Shown piece by piece: positions 1 through 7,506 of a DNA stretch of 33,511 bases (position 1 is the first letter of the stretch; the number at the start of each line of letters is the position of its first letter). This stretch comes from an uncultured Luteimonas sp. (lineage in GTDB: Bacteria; Pseudomonadota; Gammaproteobacteria; Xanthomonadales; Xanthomonadaceae): assembly GCA_938008415.1 (NCBI GenBank), contig CALLKI010000065.1, forward strand, positions 1-33,511, given 5' to 3'. The translations under genes and the position numbers were made by a program. Under the pieces are notes generated by a model that did not search any database, had not been told where the DNA came from, and worked only from the letters and a program-made list of their open reading frames with translations.

Positions 1-69
1 ACGGTGCTGCGGCAGGCCGAAGCCTTGTCGGCGGCATGGGCGGTGTCGCCGCAGGAGGCGACAGCCTGA
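1..69 (+). CDS. C-terminal end of an unidentified protein (cut by window edge)
   Basis: Frame 1 is open from the first base to a TGA at 67-69 and encodes about 22 residues ending in QEATA. It is alanine-rich and uses the same GC-ending codons as the neighbouring genes, so it is probably the tail of a real gene that begins upstream of the window. Nothing in so short a stretch identifies the protein. Confidence 0.4.
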   Translation, partial: TVLRQAEALSAAWAVSPQEATA

Positions 70-275
70 AACGGCTGGCAGGGACAGGGATGGGGTGCGC
101 GGCGGTCCGGCGCCTGGTTCTTCCCCCTTCGCCCAGCCACGCCAGGCCACTGGTGCGGCCTGCCTGTCTGTTCGCCTGCCTGCGCTCGCAAGTGACTGAT
201 TTGCCGGGGCATCGGGCATGGCGCCCCTGGTCCCGGGCGCCAATCCCGGCGGGCCCGCCAACCCGTTGATTCCAG

Positions 276-336
276 GGGAGATCCGTCCTGCATGCGGGGC
301 GGGCAGGTGGGCCGGGGTGTGTCCCGGGGATCTCCC
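276..336. repeat. 9-bp inverted repeat, long loop
   Basis: GGGAGATCC at 276-284 is the exact reverse complement of GGATCTCCC at 328-336, separated by 43 nt. It lies just upstream of the candidate promoter at 359-387. It could be a two-site operator or simply chance in GC-rich DNA. Confidence 0.3.
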
Positions 337-358
337 GGCGGCCGTGCCATCGGTCAGG

Positions 359-387
359 TTGACAATTTTCCAATCGGGATGAACATT
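359..387 (+). promoter_or_regulatory. Candidate sigma-70 promoter with overlapping palindrome
   Basis: A perfect -35 TTGACA (359-364) is followed after 17 nt by AACATT (382-387), a weak -10 with 3 of 6 matches. ATCGGG at 373-378 and CCCGAT at 389-394 form a 6-bp inverted repeat with a 10-nt loop that straddles the -10, as an operator might. GACAATT occurs at 361-367 and again at 398-404. The predicted leader to the ATG at 456 is about 60 nt and contains GGAGA at 442-446. The -35 is clear; the -10 and the operator role are inference. Confidence 0.45.
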
Positions 388-455
388 GCCCGATCAGGAC
401 AATTGATCCCGGCCCGTCGTCCTGCCGGGCCCCGACCTGCACCGGAGACCGTCCC

Positions 456-2447
456 ATGCGCGCGATTTCCTCGTTCCTCGGCGGGTGCCTGATGGCGCTG
501 CTGCTGGCCCCGCCCCTGCTTTCGGCCCAGGAAGGTCCGGTCCCGGCCGATGCGCCAGCCGCGGCGGACGCCCAGGCGGCGGAGGCGCCCGGCGCCCCGC
601 GACTGGTGCGCGAGGACGTCGAGGCCTGGCTCGACGGCTTCTTCCCCTACGCGCTGGCCAGCGGCGACATCGCCGGCGCGGTGGTCGTGGTGGTGAAGGA
701 CGGCGAGGTCCTGGTGCAGAAGGGCTACGGCTACGCCGACCTGGCCGGGCGCAAGCCGGTGGACCCGGAGACCACGCTGTTCCGCCCGGGCTCGGTGTCC
801 AAGCTGTTCACCTGGACGGCGGTGATGCAGCTGGTCGAGCAGGGCAGGCTGGACCTCGACGCCGACGTCAACCGCTACCTCGACTTCACCATCCCCGAGC
901 GTGACGGCCAGCCGCTCACCCTGCGCCAGATCATGACCCACACCGGCGGGTTCGAGGAGCAGATCCGCGGCCTGATCACCTCGGACGAGGGCAGGCTGCT
1001 GCCGCTGGACGAGGCGCTCAGGCGCTGGGTGCCCGAGCGCATCCACGTGCCCGGCAAGACGCCGGCTTACTCCAACTACGCCACCGCGCTGGCCGGCTAC
1101 ATCGTGCAGCGCGTGTCCGGCATGCCGTTCGACGACTACATCGAGCAGCACATCTTCCAGCCGCTGGGCATGACCCGTTCCAGCTTCCGCCAGCCGCTGC
1201 CGGAGCACCTGCGCGCCGACGTCTCGCAGGGCTACGCGACCGCCTCCGACGGCAAGCCCAAGGGCTACGAGATGATCAGCCTCGCCCCGGCCGGCAGCCT
1301 CGCGGCGACCGGCGCGGACATGGCGAAGTTCATGATCGCCCACCTGCAGGGCGGGGCCTATGGCGACGCGCGCATCCTGCGCGAGGAGACCGCGCGCCAG
1401 ATGCACCGCACCGGCCAGGCCTCGGTGGGCCCGCTCAAGCGCATGATGCTGGGCTTCTACGAGACCTCGATGAACGGCCACTTCGGGATCGCGCATGGCG
1501 GCGACACGCAGTGGTTCCACAGCGACCTGCAGTTGTTCCCGGACGATGGCATCGGCCTGTTCGTCTCGCTCAACAGCGCCGGCCGCGCCGGGGCCACCGG
1601 CCACATCCGCGCCGCGTTCGTGCGCGGGTTCGCCGACCGCTACCTGCCCGGCCCCGGCCCGGAGGGCAAGGGCGTCGGCGAGGCGGACGCGAAGCTGCAC
1701 GCGCAGCAGATCGCCGGCACCTACCAGAGCAGCCGCCGCCCGCAGAGCAACCCGCTGTCGCTGGCCGGCCTGCTGGGGCCGGTGAAGGTCGTGGCCAATC
1801 CCGACGGCACCATCAGCGTCTCGGCCGTGCGCGGGCCCGGCGGTGCGCCGCGCAAGTGGCGCGAGGTCGAGCCGTACGTCTGGCAGGACGTGGATGGCCA
1901 GGACCGCCTGGCGGCCGACGTGGTGGACGGCAAGGTCGTGCGCTTCGGCCTGGAGCCGCACGCCTCGATCATGGTGTTCGAGCGCCTGTCCGGCCTGCGC
2001 GCCGCCGCGGCGCCGCTGCTGTTCGCCAGCCTCGCGGTGCTGCTGCTGACCGTGCTCGCCTGGCCGGTGTCGGCGCTGGTGCGCCGCTACTACGGCGTGC
2101 GCTACGGCCTGGACGGCGCCGATGCCCGTGCCCACCGCATCGGCCGGATCACCGCGCTGCTGGTGCTGGTGGCGCTGGCCGCGCCGCTGATCCTGGTGGT
2201 CGTGATCATGGGCAACCTGGAGATGACCAGCACGTCGGACGGGCTGATCAATGCCGTGCGCCTGTTCTCCACCGTGGTGCTGCCGCTCGGCGCGCTGGCG
2301 GCGCTGTGGTACGCGTGGCAGGCGCTGCGCAGCCCGCGACGCCGGATCTGGGCGAAGCTGTGGGCGATCCTGCTGGCGCTGGCCTGCCTGTTCGCGCTGT
2401 GGTTCGGGTTCGCCTACCACGTCATCGGCTTCGGCGCGAACTTCTGA
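456..2447 (+). CDS. Serine hydrolase, class C beta-lactamase family, with C-terminal membrane domain
   Basis: This 663-residue protein has a penicillin-binding/AmpC-like serine hydrolase fold (Pfam Beta-lactamase). A signal peptide of about 24 residues ends near LLSAQ. The three catalytic boxes are present: S113-V-S-K116 (nucleophile and general base), Y205-S-N207 and H347-G-G349. After a linker and a small beta-rich segment, four hydrophobic helices follow between about residues 513 and 660, so the catalytic domain should be periplasmic and anchored by its C-terminus. Family members include D-Ala carboxypeptidases, D-aminopeptidases, esterases and beta-lactamases, and sequence alone does not choose among them. 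GGAGA at 442-446 supports the start. An exported D-aminoacylase homologue and a second enzyme of the same fold follow, suggesting joint work on D-amino-acid peptides. Confidence 0.88.
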   Translation: MRAISSFLGGCLMALLLAPPLLSAQEGPVPADAPAAADAQAAEAPGAPRLVREDVEAWLDGFFPYALASGDIAGAVVVVVKDGEVLVQKGYGYADLAGRKPVDPETTLFRPGSVSKLFTWTAVMQLVEQGRLDLDADVNRYLDFTIPERDGQPLTLRQIMTHTGGFEEQIRGLITSDEGRLLPLDEALRRWVPERIHVPGKTPAYSNYATALAGYIVQRVSGMPFDDYIEQHIFQPLGMTRSSFRQPLPEHLRADVSQGYATASDGKPKGYEMISLAPAGSLAATGADMAKFMIAHLQGGAYGDARILREETARQMHRTGQASVGPLKRMMLGFYETSMNGHFGIAHGGDTQWFHSDLQLFPDDGIGLFVSLNSAGRAGATGHIRAAFVRGFADRYLPGPGPEGKGVGEADAKLHAQQIAGTYQSSRRPQSNPLSLAGLLGPVKVVANPDGTISVSAVRGPGGAPRKWREVEPYVWQDVDGQDRLAADVVDGKVVRFGLEPHASIMVFERLSGLRAAAAPLLFASLAVLLLTVLAWPVSALVRRYYGVRYGLDGADARAHRIGRITALLVLVALAAPLILVVVIMGNLEMTSTSDGLINAVRLFSTVVLPLGALAALWYAWQALRSPRRRIWAKLWAILLALACLFALWFGFAYHVIGFGANF

Positions 2448-2455
2448 TCGGCATC

Positions 2456-2482
2456 GCGGCCGGCGGCACCCCCGCCGGCCGC
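2456..2482 (+). terminator. GC-rich intercistronic hairpin
   Basis: GCGGCCGGCGG (2456-2466) pairs perfectly with CCGCCGGCCGC (2472-2482) over 11 bp around the loop CACCC. It starts 9 nt after the stop of the serine hydrolase. There is no T-tract, so it may stabilise or process the mRNA, or weakly terminate, rather than act as a classical intrinsic terminator. Confidence 0.5.
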
Positions 2483-2529
2483 ATGCTTCCGGCCTCCATC
2501 TCACCGGTTCCTTCGCGGGGGGACGACCC

Positions 2530-4227
2530 ATGACCAGACCATTGCTGCCGTTGCTGCTGCTGGCGCTCGCGGCGTGCGGCGGGAAGCAGGCCGGTGCGCC
2601 GGCCGGATACGACCTGATCATCCGCAACGGCGTGGTCTACGACGGCAGCGGCGCCGCGCCCGAGCGTGTGGACGTGGCGGTGAACGGCGACCGCGTCGCC
2701 GCGTGGCTGCCCGCCGGCAGCGACGCGGCCGCGAAGCTGGAACTGGACGCGCGCGGCCGCGCGGTCGCGCCGGGCTTCATCAACGTGCTCAGCTGGGCGA
2801 CCGAGTCCCTGATCGAGGACGGCCGCGGCATGGGCGACACGAAGCAGGGCGTGACCCTGGAGATCTTCGGCGAAGGCTGGTCCATGGGCCCGTTGAACGC
2901 GCGGATGAAGGAGAACGCGCTCAGGCGCCAGGGCGACATCCGCTACGACATCCCCTGGACCACGCTCGGCGGCTACCTCGAATACCTGGAGCAGCGCGGC
3001 ATCACGCCGAACGTCGCCTCGTTCGTCGGCGCCACCACCGTGCGCATCCACGTGCTGGGCGAGGACGACGTGCAACCGGACGCCGGGCAGCTGGCGCGGA
3101 TGCAGGACCTGGTGCGCGAGGCGATGGCCGAGGGCGCGCTGGGTGTCGGCGCGTCGCTGATCTACCCGCCGGCCGCGTTCGCGCGCACGGAGGAACTGGT
3201 CGCGCTGGCGCAGGCCGCGGCCGAATCGGGCGGCGGCTACATCGCGCACATGCGCAGCGAGGCCGACCGCCTGCTCGAGGCGGTGGACGAGACGATCGCC
3301 ATCGCCCGCGCCACCGGGCAGCGCGCCGAGATCTACCACCTCAAGGCGGCCGGCGAGCGCAACTGGCCGAAGATGGCGCAGGCGATCGAACGGATCGAGG
3401 CCGCGCGCGCCGAAGGCCTGCAGGTCAGCGCCGACATGTACACCTACACCGCGGGCGCGACCGGGCTGACCGCGGCGCTGCCACCGTGGGTGCAGGCCGG
3501 CGGGCACGAGGCGATGGTGCGGCGCCTGCAGGATCCCGCGATCCGCGCGCGCGTGATCGCGGAGATGCGCGACCCGGCCCCGGAATGGGAGAACCTGCGC
3601 CTGCTGGCCGGTTCCGACGAACGCGTGCTGCTGGTCGGGTTCCGCAACCCCGCGCTCAAGCCGCTGACGGGCAGGACGCTGGCGGACGTGGCTCGGGAGC
3701 GCGGCAGGAGCGCCGAGGAAACGGCGATCGACCTGATCATCGAGGACGATTCGCGCGTGGGCACGGCGTACTTCCTGATGAGCGAGGAGAACGTGGAGCT
3801 GGGCCTGTCGCAGCCGTGGGTCAGCCTCGGCTCGGACGCCATGTCCGCCGCGCCCGAGGGGGTGTTCCTGCAGTCGGGCACGCACCCGCGCGCCTACGGC
3901 AACTTCGCCCGCTTCCTGGGGCACTACGTGCGCGGGCGCGGGCTGATGCCGCTGGAGCAGGCCGTTTACCGCCTGACCGGCCTGCCGGCGGCGAACTGGA
4001 AGCTGGAAGGCCGTGGCTGCCTGCGTCCCGGCTGCTACGCCGACATCGTGGTGTTCGACCCGGACACCATTGCCGACCACGCCACGTTCGAGGACCCGCA
4101 GCGCTACGCGACCGGCGTGAGCGACGTGTTCGTCAACGGCGTGCAGGTGCTGCGCGACGGCGAGCACACCGGGGCCAGGCCCGGGCGCGTGGTGCGCGGT
4201 CCGGGATGGAAGGGCGCGGAGGACTGA
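2530..4227 (+). CDS. D-aminoacylase-like amidohydrolase, lipoprotein
   Basis: The protein has 565 residues counted from the ATG at 2530, which opens a lipoprotein signal ending LALAAC with the lipid-bearing Cys16. Longer upstream starts would run through the preceding gene. It belongs to the metal-dependent amidohydrolase superfamily, nearest the N-acyl-D-amino-acid deacylases: an N-terminal composite beta domain (about 27-80), a TIM barrel, and a C-terminal return to the beta domain (about 490-560). Candidate metal ligands are H240 (IAHMRSE) and H270 (IYHLKAAG), with the catalytic Asp at D436 (GSDA) and a HPRAYG loop at 452-457. The usual HxH after PGFID is absent: residues 81-89 read PGFINVLSW. 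The position of the D-aminoacylase bridging cysteine also seems to be replaced (GEGWS, 114-118). It may be a mononuclear variant. It follows one serine hydrolase and lies just upstream of another. Confidence 0.85.
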   Translation: MTRPLLPLLLLALAACGGKQAGAPAGYDLIIRNGVVYDGSGAAPERVDVAVNGDRVAAWLPAGSDAAAKLELDARGRAVAPGFINVLSWATESLIEDGRGMGDTKQGVTLEIFGEGWSMGPLNARMKENALRRQGDIRYDIPWTTLGGYLEYLEQRGITPNVASFVGATTVRIHVLGEDDVQPDAGQLARMQDLVREAMAEGALGVGASLIYPPAAFARTEELVALAQAAAESGGGYIAHMRSEADRLLEAVDETIAIARATGQRAEIYHLKAAGERNWPKMAQAIERIEAARAEGLQVSADMYTYTAGATGLTAALPPWVQAGGHEAMVRRLQDPAIRARVIAEMRDPAPEWENLRLLAGSDERVLLVGFRNPALKPLTGRTLADVARERGRSAEETAIDLIIEDDSRVGTAYFLMSEENVELGLSQPWVSLGSDAMSAAPEGVFLQSGTHPRAYGNFARFLGHYVRGRGLMPLEQAVYRLTGLPAANWKLEGRGCLRPGCYADIVVFDPDTIADHATFEDPQRYATGVSDVFVNGVQVLRDGEHTGARPGRVVRGPGWKGAED

Positions 4228-4256
4228 AGATGCTGCCGAATGCGGGAGGAACGGGG

Positions 4257-5852
4257 ATGGGGATCGTGTCCGGATGCCGCCGCCTGCTCGCCGCGGCCGC
4301 GGGCTGCATGCTCGCTGCCGCGGCCGTCGCCGCGCCGCCGGAGGGGTTCGGGCAGCGGGTGGAAGCGGCGCTGCGCGCGCACGGCGCGCCGGGCCTGTCG
4401 ATCGCGATCGTCGAGGACGGGCAGGTCGTCCACGCCAAGGGCTACGGCGTGCGCAGGCTCGGGTCCGACGAGCCCGTGGATGCCGACACCATCTTCCCCA
4501 CCGGTTCCACCGGCAAGGCGGTGACCGCCGCCGCGCTGGCGATCCTGGTGGAGGAGGGCCGGCTGTGCTGGGAGGACCGGGTGATCGACCACCTGCCGGA
4601 TTTCCGCATGTACGACCCGTGGGTGACGCGCGAGATGACCGTGCGCGACCTGCTGGTCCACCGCAGCGGCCTGGGGCTCGGCGCCGGCGACCTGCTGTTC
4701 GTGCCGCGCACCTCGCGCAGCCGCGCCGAGATCGTGCATGCCCTGCGCCACATCAGGCCGGCCACCAGCTTCCGCAGCGGCTACGCCTACGACAACATCC
4801 TCTACATCGTCGCCGGCGAGGTGGTCGCGGCGGCCAGCGGGCAGAGCTGGGAATCGTTCGTGAGCGAGCGCATCTTCCGCCCGCTGGGCATGGCCACCGC
4901 GGCGAGCCGGCTCGAGGAGCGCTTCGCCAATCCCAACCGCGCGCACCCGCACGCGCGGCTCGACCCGCGCCTGCGCGGGCTCGGGCCGCAGCAGGTGCTG
5001 CCGGAGCGCGAGGGCCTGGACCAGGTGATGGCGCCCGCCGGCGGGCTGGCGTGGAGCGCCAACGACTTCGCGCGCTGGATCCAGGCGCAGCTGGCGCTCG
5101 GCGAGGTGCCGGGCGGCAACGGCGCGCGGCTGTGGAGCGAGGCCAACGCCCGCGAGATGTGGACGATGCACATCCCCATCCCGGTCCGGCCGGGGCCGCC
5201 GCCGACCGACGTGGTCAGCCCGCAGTTCGCCGGCTACGGGCTGGGCTGGGGCGTGCAGGACTACCGCGGGGTGAGGGTGCTGCAGCACAGCGGCGCGGTG
5301 TTCGGTTCCCTGGCCTTCGTGGTGCTGGTGCCCGAGCGCCGGGTCGGCTTCGCGCTGATGGTCAATTCCGAGGACGGCTACCTGCTGCGCGGCCTGGCCT
5401 ACGAGCTGCTCGACCACTACCTGGGCTTCGAGCCGCGCGACTGGGTGTCCGTGTACGCACAGTTGAACCAGAGCCGGCTGGCCGCCGGGCTCAAGGCGGT
5501 GGAGGAGGCGAAGAAATCCGCCGCGCGCAAGGGCGGGCGGCACTCGCTGCCGCTGTCCGGCTACGCCGGGCGCTACGTGGACGACTGGTACGGCCCGATC
5601 GTGATCGCGGAGCAGGGCGGCAGGCTGCGCGTGGACTTCACCCGCAGCCCGGGCATGACCGGCACGCTCACGCACTGGCAGTACGACACCTTCCGCATCG
5701 ACTGGGACGACGCGTCGATCGAGCCGGCCTTCGCCACCTTCGCGCTCGACGCCGAAGGCAGGGTGGAGCGCATCACCATGAAGGCGGTCTCGCCGCTGGC
5801 CGACTTCAGCTACGACTACCACGACCTGCTGTTCCGGCCGGCGAAGGACTGA
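4257..5852 (+). CDS. Serine hydrolase, beta-lactamase family, with DUF3471-like C-terminal domain
   Basis: A protein of 531 residues from the ATG at 4257, which has GGAGGA at 4245-4250 and gives a 26-residue signal peptide ending AAAVAA. An in-frame ATG at 4230, also with GGAGGA (4218-4223) and only 2 nt after the preceding stop, would add 9 residues and cannot be excluded. Catalytic boxes are S84-T-G-K87, Y178-D-N180 and H344-S-G346, as in class C beta-lactamases and D-Ala-D-Ala peptidases. A beta-rich segment at about 430-531 resembles the DUF3471 domain often fused to these enzymes. Unlike its paralogue at 456-2447 it has no C-terminal membrane helices, so it should be soluble in the periplasm. 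The tight spacing to the D-aminoacylase homologue points to one operon. Confidence 0.87.
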   Translation: MGIVSGCRRLLAAAAGCMLAAAAVAAPPEGFGQRVEAALRAHGAPGLSIAIVEDGQVVHAKGYGVRRLGSDEPVDADTIFPTGSTGKAVTAAALAILVEEGRLCWEDRVIDHLPDFRMYDPWVTREMTVRDLLVHRSGLGLGAGDLLFVPRTSRSRAEIVHALRHIRPATSFRSGYAYDNILYIVAGEVVAAASGQSWESFVSERIFRPLGMATAASRLEERFANPNRAHPHARLDPRLRGLGPQQVLPEREGLDQVMAPAGGLAWSANDFARWIQAQLALGEVPGGNGARLWSEANAREMWTMHIPIPVRPGPPPTDVVSPQFAGYGLGWGVQDYRGVRVLQHSGAVFGSLAFVVLVPERRVGFALMVNSEDGYLLRGLAYELLDHYLGFEPRDWVSVYAQLNQSRLAAGLKAVEEAKKSAARKGGRHSLPLSGYAGRYVDDWYGPIVIAEQGGRLRVDFTRSPGMTGTLTHWQYDTFRIDWDDASIEPAFATFALDAEGRVERITMKAVSPLADFSYDYHDLLFRPAKD

Positions 5853-5894
5853 AGCGCCCCTTCCCCGCGCCCGCGCTTTCCCGGACACTTGCAC

Positions 5895-5917
5895 GCCGGC
5901 GGCAGCCCGCCGCCGGC
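5895..5917 (+). terminator. GC-rich intercistronic hairpin
   Basis: GCCGGCGGC (5895-5903) pairs with GCCGCCGGC (5909-5917), 9 bp with loop AGCCC. Its left arm and loop closely resemble the hairpin at 2456-2482, giving a shared core GCCGGCGGCANCCC. There is no T-tract. Confidence 0.45.
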
Positions 5918-5939
5918 ACGACACGGGAGCGCGGAGCGC

Positions 5940-6614
5940 ATGACGCAACTTCTCGAGACCATCGAACGCGAGACCGGGCCCGACCCGCGCTGGAGCGTGG
6001 TCTGGCTGCACGGCCTGGGCGCGGACGGCAACGACTTCGTGCCCGTCGTCCCGGAGCTGGTGCGGCCGGGCTGGCCGGCGGTGCGCTTCGTGTTCCCGCA
6101 CGCGCCGGTGCGCCCGGTGACGATCAACGGCGGCATGCCCATGCGCGCGTGGTACGACATCCGCGACCTGGACCTTGCCAACCGTGCCGACGAGGAGGGC
6201 GTGGCAGAGTCCGTGCGCCAGGTCGAGGCGCTGATCGCGCGCGAGGGCGGGCGCGGCGTGCCGCCCTCGCGGGTGGTGCTGGCCGGGTTCTCGCAGGGCG
6301 GCGCGGTCACGCTGTCGGCGGCCCTGCGCCGCGGGGAGCCGCTGGCGGGCCTGGTTGCCCTGTCCACCTACATGCCGGCGCCGGCGAAGGCGGCGCAGGC
6401 GCTGGTGCCGGGCGCGACCGCGCAGCCGGTGTTCATGGCGCATGGGCTGCAGGACCCGGTGGTGCCGTACATGGCCGGCGAGCAGAGCGCGGCGCTGCTG
6501 CGCCAGCTCGGGTTCGAGGTCGCGTTCCACCGCTACGTGATGCCGCATTCGGTCTGCATGGAGGAGATCCGCGACCTCGGCGACTGGCTCGAGCGGCGCT
6601 TCGCCGCGGCCTGA
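5940..6614 (+). CDS. Alpha/beta-hydrolase carboxylesterase (phospholipase/carboxylesterase family)
   Basis: The 224-residue protein is full length for the small esterase family that includes bacterial carboxylesterase II and acyl-protein thioesterase (Pfam Abhydrolase_2). It has LHGLGAD at 23-29 (oxyanion region), the nucleophile elbow G116-F-S118-Q-G120, D172 in GLQDPVV and H203 in MPHSV, so the Ser-Asp-His triad is complete. No signal peptide is visible, and the enzyme should be cytoplasmic, acting on short acyl esters or lysophospholipids. The ATG at 5940 is preceded by GGGAG at 5925-5929. An upstream in-frame start at 5889 would lie inside the hairpin region and is unlikely. Confidence 0.9.
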   Translation: MTQLLETIERETGPDPRWSVVWLHGLGADGNDFVPVVPELVRPGWPAVRFVFPHAPVRPVTINGGMPMRAWYDIRDLDLANRADEEGVAESVRQVEALIAREGGRGVPPSRVVLAGFSQGGAVTLSAALRRGEPLAGLVALSTYMPAPAKAAQALVPGATAQPVFMAHGLQDPVVPYMAGEQSAALLRQLGFEVAFHRYVMPHSVCMEEIRDLGDWLERRFAAA

Positions 6615-6652
6615 AGCCGGGTGTGACCGGCGTCGCCGTCGCGGACGGCGGC

Positions 6653-6681
6653 TTGGTCGCGGGCACGGCGGCGGCTACCAT
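6653..6681 (+). promoter_or_regulatory. Candidate sigma-70 promoter of the LytTR regulator
   Basis: TTGGTC (6653-6658), a spacer of exactly 17 nt, and TACCAT (6676-6681) give a reasonable -35/-10 pair. The predicted leader is about 33 nt and contains GGGGAGA at 6702-6708. A 7-bp hairpin (CGCCGTC/GACGGCG, 6634-6650) sits directly upstream and may end the esterase transcript. Confidence 0.45.
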
Positions 6682-6720
6682 GCCGGCGACGGTGCCGCAG
6701 CGGGGAGAAACGCAGCGCGC

Positions 6721-7452
6721 ATGAGGATCGTGATCGCAGACGACGAGCCGCTCGCGCGCGAGCGGCTGCGCGGGTTGCTGGCGGACATCCCGGACGCCGA
6801 GGTCGTCGCCGAGGCCGGCGACGGCCACGAGGCCCTGAATGCCTGCGCCGCGCGCGAGCCCGACCTGGTGCTGCTGGACATCGCGATGCCGGGCATCGAC
6901 GGGCTCGAGGTCGCGCGCCACCTGGCCACATTCGACCCGCAGCCGCTGGTGGTGTTCTGCACCGCCTACGACGAGCACGCGCTGTCGGCGTTCGAGGCGG
7001 CGGCGGTGGACTACCTGGTCAAGCCGGTGCGCCCGGAGCGGCTGGCGGCGGCGCTGGAGCGCGCGCGCACCTTCGCGGCCGGGCGGGAACACTCGCGCTC
7101 CGCCGGCCCGTCGTCGCGCAGGCGCACCCACCTGTGCGCGCGCCTGCGTGGCAACCTGCGCCTGATCCCGGTCGGGGAGGTGCGCTACCTGCAGGCCGAG
7201 GAGAAGTACGTGGTGGTGCACCACGCCCGCGGCGAGGACCTGATCGAGGAGTCGCTGCGCTCGCTGGAGGAGGAGTTCCCCGACCTGTTCGTCCGGATCC
7301 ACCGCAACTGCCTGGTGGCGCGGTCGGAACTGGTCGAGCTGCGGCGCGGCCCGGACGGCCACGTGCGCGCCATCCTGCGCAACGGCGACCGCCCGCTGGA
7401 CGTCAGCCGCCGCTGCGTGGCCCAGCTGCGCGAGGCGCTGCGCCACCTGTGA
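6721..7452 (+). CDS. LytTR-family response regulator (AlgR/LytR type)
   Basis: A 243-residue two-component response regulator. The receiver domain (1-120) has the acidic pair D7-D8, phospho-acceptor D53 (LLDIAMPG), T81 and K101. A linker rich in Ser/Arg leads to a LytTR DNA-binding domain at about 137-241, recognisable by YLQAEEKYVVVH and FVRIHRNCLV. Such regulators bind direct repeats and control virulence, exopolysaccharide or cell-wall functions; in Pseudomonas algR also lies next to hemC. The usual partner histidine kinase (AlgZ/LytS) is not seen upstream; an esterase occupies that place. It may be encoded elsewhere. Confidence 0.93.
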   Translation: MRIVIADDEPLARERLRGLLADIPDAEVVAEAGDGHEALNACAAREPDLVLLDIAMPGIDGLEVARHLATFDPQPLVVFCTAYDEHALSAFEAAAVDYLVKPVRPERLAAALERARTFAAGREHSRSAGPSSRRRTHLCARLRGNLRLIPVGEVRYLQAEEKYVVVHHARGEDLIEESLRSLEEEFPDLFVRIHRNCLVARSELVELRRGPDGHVRAILRNGDRPLDVSRRCVAQLREALRHL

Positions 7453-7494
7453 CCGGCGCGGCCGCCGGCACGGGCGGCCGGGCCGCGCACGGGC

Positions 7495-7500
7495 GATAAT
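7495..7500 (+). promoter_or_regulatory. -10 box 6 nt before hemC ATG (predicted leaderless)
   Basis: GATAAT (5 of 6 matches to TATAAT) ends 6 nt before the ATG at 7507, so the expected transcription start coincides with the A of the start codon. No Shine-Dalgarno sequence or convincing -35 is present. A 7-bp hairpin (GGCCGCC/GGCGGCC, 7460-7479) lies just upstream. Confidence 0.5.
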
Positions 7501-7506
7501 GGCGCC

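Larger units (their letters stand above)
70..455. other. Intergenic region, 386 bp, no convincing gene
   Basis: Two short open frames (36-269 and 292-492) cover this stretch, but they lack good ribosome binding sites, run through low-complexity proline/arginine composition and match nothing I recognise. The right half is noticeably more AT-rich (about 355-410) and holds a candidate promoter and inverted repeats, described separately. The left half shows no clear structure. Confidence 0.6.

Noticed and set aside
2251..2529. Extended N-terminus of the D-aminoacylase homologue
   Set aside because: The extension overlaps the end of the serine hydrolase out of frame, while the ATG at 2530 begins a proper lipoprotein signal.
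354..2627. A 757-residue minus-strand open frame over the first serine hydrolase
   Set aside because: Arg/His/Gln-rich low-complexity translation opposite a gene with all three catalytic boxes; a product of GC-rich codon usage.
7460..7479. Hairpin before hemC as a riboswitch or terminator
   Set aside because: A single 7-bp GC stem without T-tract, upstream of the predicted transcription start of hemC, so it would not be in the hemC mRNA.
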